DNA of 6,483 bases. Origin: Dehalococcoidia bacterium (GTDB lineage: Bacteria; Chloroflexota; Dehalococcoidia; Tepidiformales; Tepidiformaceae). The notes beneath the pieces were generated by a model, which was not told the DNA's origin, searched no databases, and saw nothing but the letters and a program-made list of their open reading frames with translations. The first letter of the stretch is position 1, and the number at the start of each line of letters is the position of its first letter. Shown piece by piece: positions 4,912 to 6,483 of the stretch. The translations under genes were made by a program, and so were the position numbers. The stretch is taken from NCBI GenBank assembly GCA_007126855.1, contig SLAK01000420.1:1-6483 (forward strand), in the 5' to 3' direction.

Positions 4912-6470
4912 TTTTTGCCAAGGTTCTCGTGGTGGTTGTGGCCCTGGGCGTGGCGGTTTGGCTGCGGCCTTCTACGGTGGAGGCGCAACAACCACCCACC
5001 TGCGGGACTCATGATCCGTACAACTTCAACACCTTCGAGCTCCCCTCATCGAGCGGTGATTTTGACGCGTACAAGACGCTCATCAACCTTGCGGTAGAAG
5101 GCAAGCTGTTTCCCGAAACGTTGAAGGCGGCTGGAGAGACGGTGGACTTCCGTTACCAGGGGCTTGAAAGTGGCCCGCGAGGGGAACGGGAATCGGCGAA
5201 CCCATCGCTTCGTGTTCCGCCGACCATCTACTACTCGATCGCGTGGATCGAAGCGACCTGGGCGAACGCGGCATGGAGCGTTCCGTGGGGCGCTGTCGGC
5301 CCGACGCTGCGCTCCTTCGACTGCGGGTTTGGCATTGGGCAGGTGACCAGCGGGATGGCAAACACGACCGGCACGCCGAATGCGAAACAGGCGCTGATCG
5401 GTATTCACCCGGCCTTCAACGTGGCCGAAGGGATGCGTATCCTGGCCTGGCACTGGAACCTGGCACCTCAGAGCCGCCCGGTAGCCGGGGAAGGCAACCC
5501 GGAACACCTCGAGGACTGGTACTACGCTATCTGGGGATACAACGGCTTCGCGTTCGTGAATCACCCATACCACCCGAATCTGAGCCCGCTGCGGGGTGGA
5601 GAAGCCGACTCGCCGATCTACCACTGCTGGGATTCGTCGGCACCGAGTTACGTGACGAACTCGGAGGGCCAACTCATCTATCGGGGGCACGGTGACTACA
5701 CCTATCCGGAGCTTGTCTACGGCTGCATGCGGCATCCTCCGAGCCGCGGCGGCCAGCAAGGGTGGAACGCAGTCGACTTCAACATGCCCGACTTCGACCG
5801 GCCAGAAGTTGCCGAGGCGTTCGAGCCGAAGGTGTACCAGGATTGTTACTGGGAAGGGCCCAGTCTTGGATGCCCGGGGATGGACTTTCCAACGAGCTTC
5901 CCGGACGACGACCTTGAACCGCACAAGGATATCGTGCCGCCGACCGACGTCAGCAAACGGGCGCAATACCTGGGCAATCCGTCGTTGTCGTTCAACGGTC
6001 CGTCCTCTGCGGTGACGCTGGAGGCGAGTGGAGGCGGGTCGATCGATAGCGTGGCGGTTTCGGCGACCAACACGGGCAGCTTCATCGCACCCTTCCGGAT
6101 CCGGACCACCGCGTCCTGGCTGGTGGTCACGGACGCAAATGGCTCACAGACGCGCTATCTGGACGGGAACCTTGCCATCGGCAAGGAGTCGGAAGTTGTC
6201 GTGCGGGCGACCCCGGTTCGTGAGACGAAGCAGGGGCACGTGGCGGAGATGAAGGTGACGCTGGTCCCGGAACGGATGCCCGCGGGACAGTCGACGGCGA
6301 CGGTGTACTTTGAGCCGTTGTTTGGCGGCGGGTCGACCTATTCGTTGACGGTGACCGGGAAGAACAACACTTCCGTGGCGCCGACGCCGACACCAAGCCC
6401 GACGCCCAAACCCAACCCGCCGAGCCACCGGATCACGATCGGCGGGATTGTGGCACAGGAGTCACGATGA
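4896..6470 (+). CDS. Secreted lysozyme-like (SLT-type) protein with BACON/Ig-like domain
   Basis: The product has 524 residues. A signal peptide (hydrophobic 7-23, likely cleavage after VEA at 28-30) directs export. Residues ~105-225 resemble an SLT/goose-type lysozyme domain: SIAWIEATW (114-122) with Glu119 as candidate catalytic acid, CGFGIGQVTSGM (143-154) matching the G-(I/L)-x-Q motif, and WYYAIWGYNG (208-217) matching the late YN motif. An aromatic, His-rich extension follows (to ~350). Six cysteines (36, 143, 244, 277, 317, 326) could form three disulfides. Residues ~363-488 look like a BACON/Ig-like beta-sandwich (TNTGSF, then ASWLVV). A Pro/Thr linker (496-509) and a 15-residue tail end it. 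The usual Glu-Ser pair is Glu-Ala here, so murein cleavage is plausible but unproven; a non-enzymatic glycan-binding role is possible. The start has GAGG 8 bases upstream and overlaps paralogue B by 16 bases. Confidence 0.85.
   Translation: MGRALVFAKVLVVVVALGVAVWLRPSTVEAQQPPTCGTHDPYNFNTFELPSSSGDFDAYKTLINLAVEGKLFPETLKAAGETVDFRYQGLESGPRGERESANPSLRVPPTIYYSIAWIEATWANAAWSVPWGAVGPTLRSFDCGFGIGQVTSGMANTTGTPNAKQALIGIHPAFNVAEGMRILAWHWNLAPQSRPVAGEGNPEHLEDWYYAIWGYNGFAFVNHPYHPNLSPLRGGEADSPIYHCWDSSAPSYVTNSEGQLIYRGHGDYTYPELVYGCMRHPPSRGGQQGWNAVDFNMPDFDRPEVAEAFEPKVYQDCYWEGPSLGCPGMDFPTSFPDDDLEPHKDIVPPTDVSKRAQYLGNPSLSFNGPSSAVTLEASGGGSIDSVAVSATNTGSFIAPFRIRTTASWLVVTDANGSQTRYLDGNLAIGKESEVVVRATPVRETKQGHVAEMKVTLVPERMPAGQSTATVYFEPLFGGGSTYSLTVTGKNNTSVAPTPTPSPTPKPNPPSHRITIGGIVAQESR
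6381..6422 (+). repeat. Pro/Thr-rich linker-coding repeat
   Basis: This stretch encodes PTPTPSPTPKPNPP (residues 496-509 of the lysozyme-like protein). It is a low-complexity extended linker of the kind that separates domains in secreted or wall-associated proteins. It lies between the BACON-like domain and a short C-terminal tail. Confidence 0.7.
6457..6461 (+). promoter_or_regulatory. Ribosome binding site for the next plus-strand gene
   Basis: AGGAG lies 5 bases before the ATG at 6467, inside the end of the lysozyme-like gene. It supports a genuine start for the gene that runs out of the window. Confidence 0.6.
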
Positions 6471-6483
6471 GCACATGGGCCCG
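6467..6483 (+). CDS. 5' end of a fourth plus-operon gene (partial)
   Basis: An ATG overlaps the TGA of the lysozyme-like gene in an ATGA arrangement and is preceded by AGGAG at ideal spacing. The visible frame reads M-S-T-W-A before the window ends, too short to identify a family. The overlap and ribosome binding site imply that it is translated together with the upstream genes and belongs to the same functional unit. Confidence 0.55.

Noticed and set aside
5046..5966. Minus-strand open frame of 306 codons opposite the lysozyme-like gene
   Set aside because: No domain is visible and it is shadowed by a plus-strand gene with a signal peptide, lysozyme-like motifs and coupled neighbours.

Overview
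The window is GC-rich, gene-dense bacterial DNA (6483 bases). It holds two divergent transcription units separated by about 300 bases. GTG and TTG starts, very tight gene spacing and a Pro/Thr-rich linker with a BACON-like domain in a secreted protein would suit a Chloroflexota (Dehalococcoidia-like) genome. That assignment is inference; no marker gene in the window proves it.

Minus-strand unit (positions 2283 down to 1). In transcription order it encodes a membrane-embedded M50 (site-2-protease family) zinc peptidase, a small HD-domain phosphohydrolase-like protein, and a prephenate/arogenate dehydrogenase (TyrA). A further reading frame then opens at the edge on a TGATG overlap. Gaps of 1 and 20 bases point to one polycistronic message. 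The TyrA step belongs to tyrosine biosynthesis, and the truncated next frame could be another shikimate gene. The M50 and HD genes have no evident metabolic link to it.

Intergenic region (2284-2587). It holds a possible leaderless extended -10 promoter for the minus unit, a possible sigma70-type promoter for the plus unit, and a small inverted repeat. The repeat's minus-strand reading gives an 'ALSLSK' peptide signature, typical of dispersed intergenic repeats.

Plus-strand unit (2588 to beyond 6483). It encodes two paralogous, N-terminally membrane-anchored TolB/WD40-like beta-propeller proteins in tandem. Next comes a secreted six-cysteine protein with a lysozyme-like (SLT-type) domain, a BACON/Ig-like domain and a Pro/Thr linker. 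The start of a fourth gene follows, joined by an ATGA overlap and a strong ribosome binding site. All three complete products are predicted to act outside the cytoplasmic membrane. Together they look like an undescribed envelope or cell-surface module: two displayed propeller scaffolds plus a wall- or glycan-binding lysozyme-fold protein. The function is not known and is not asserted here.
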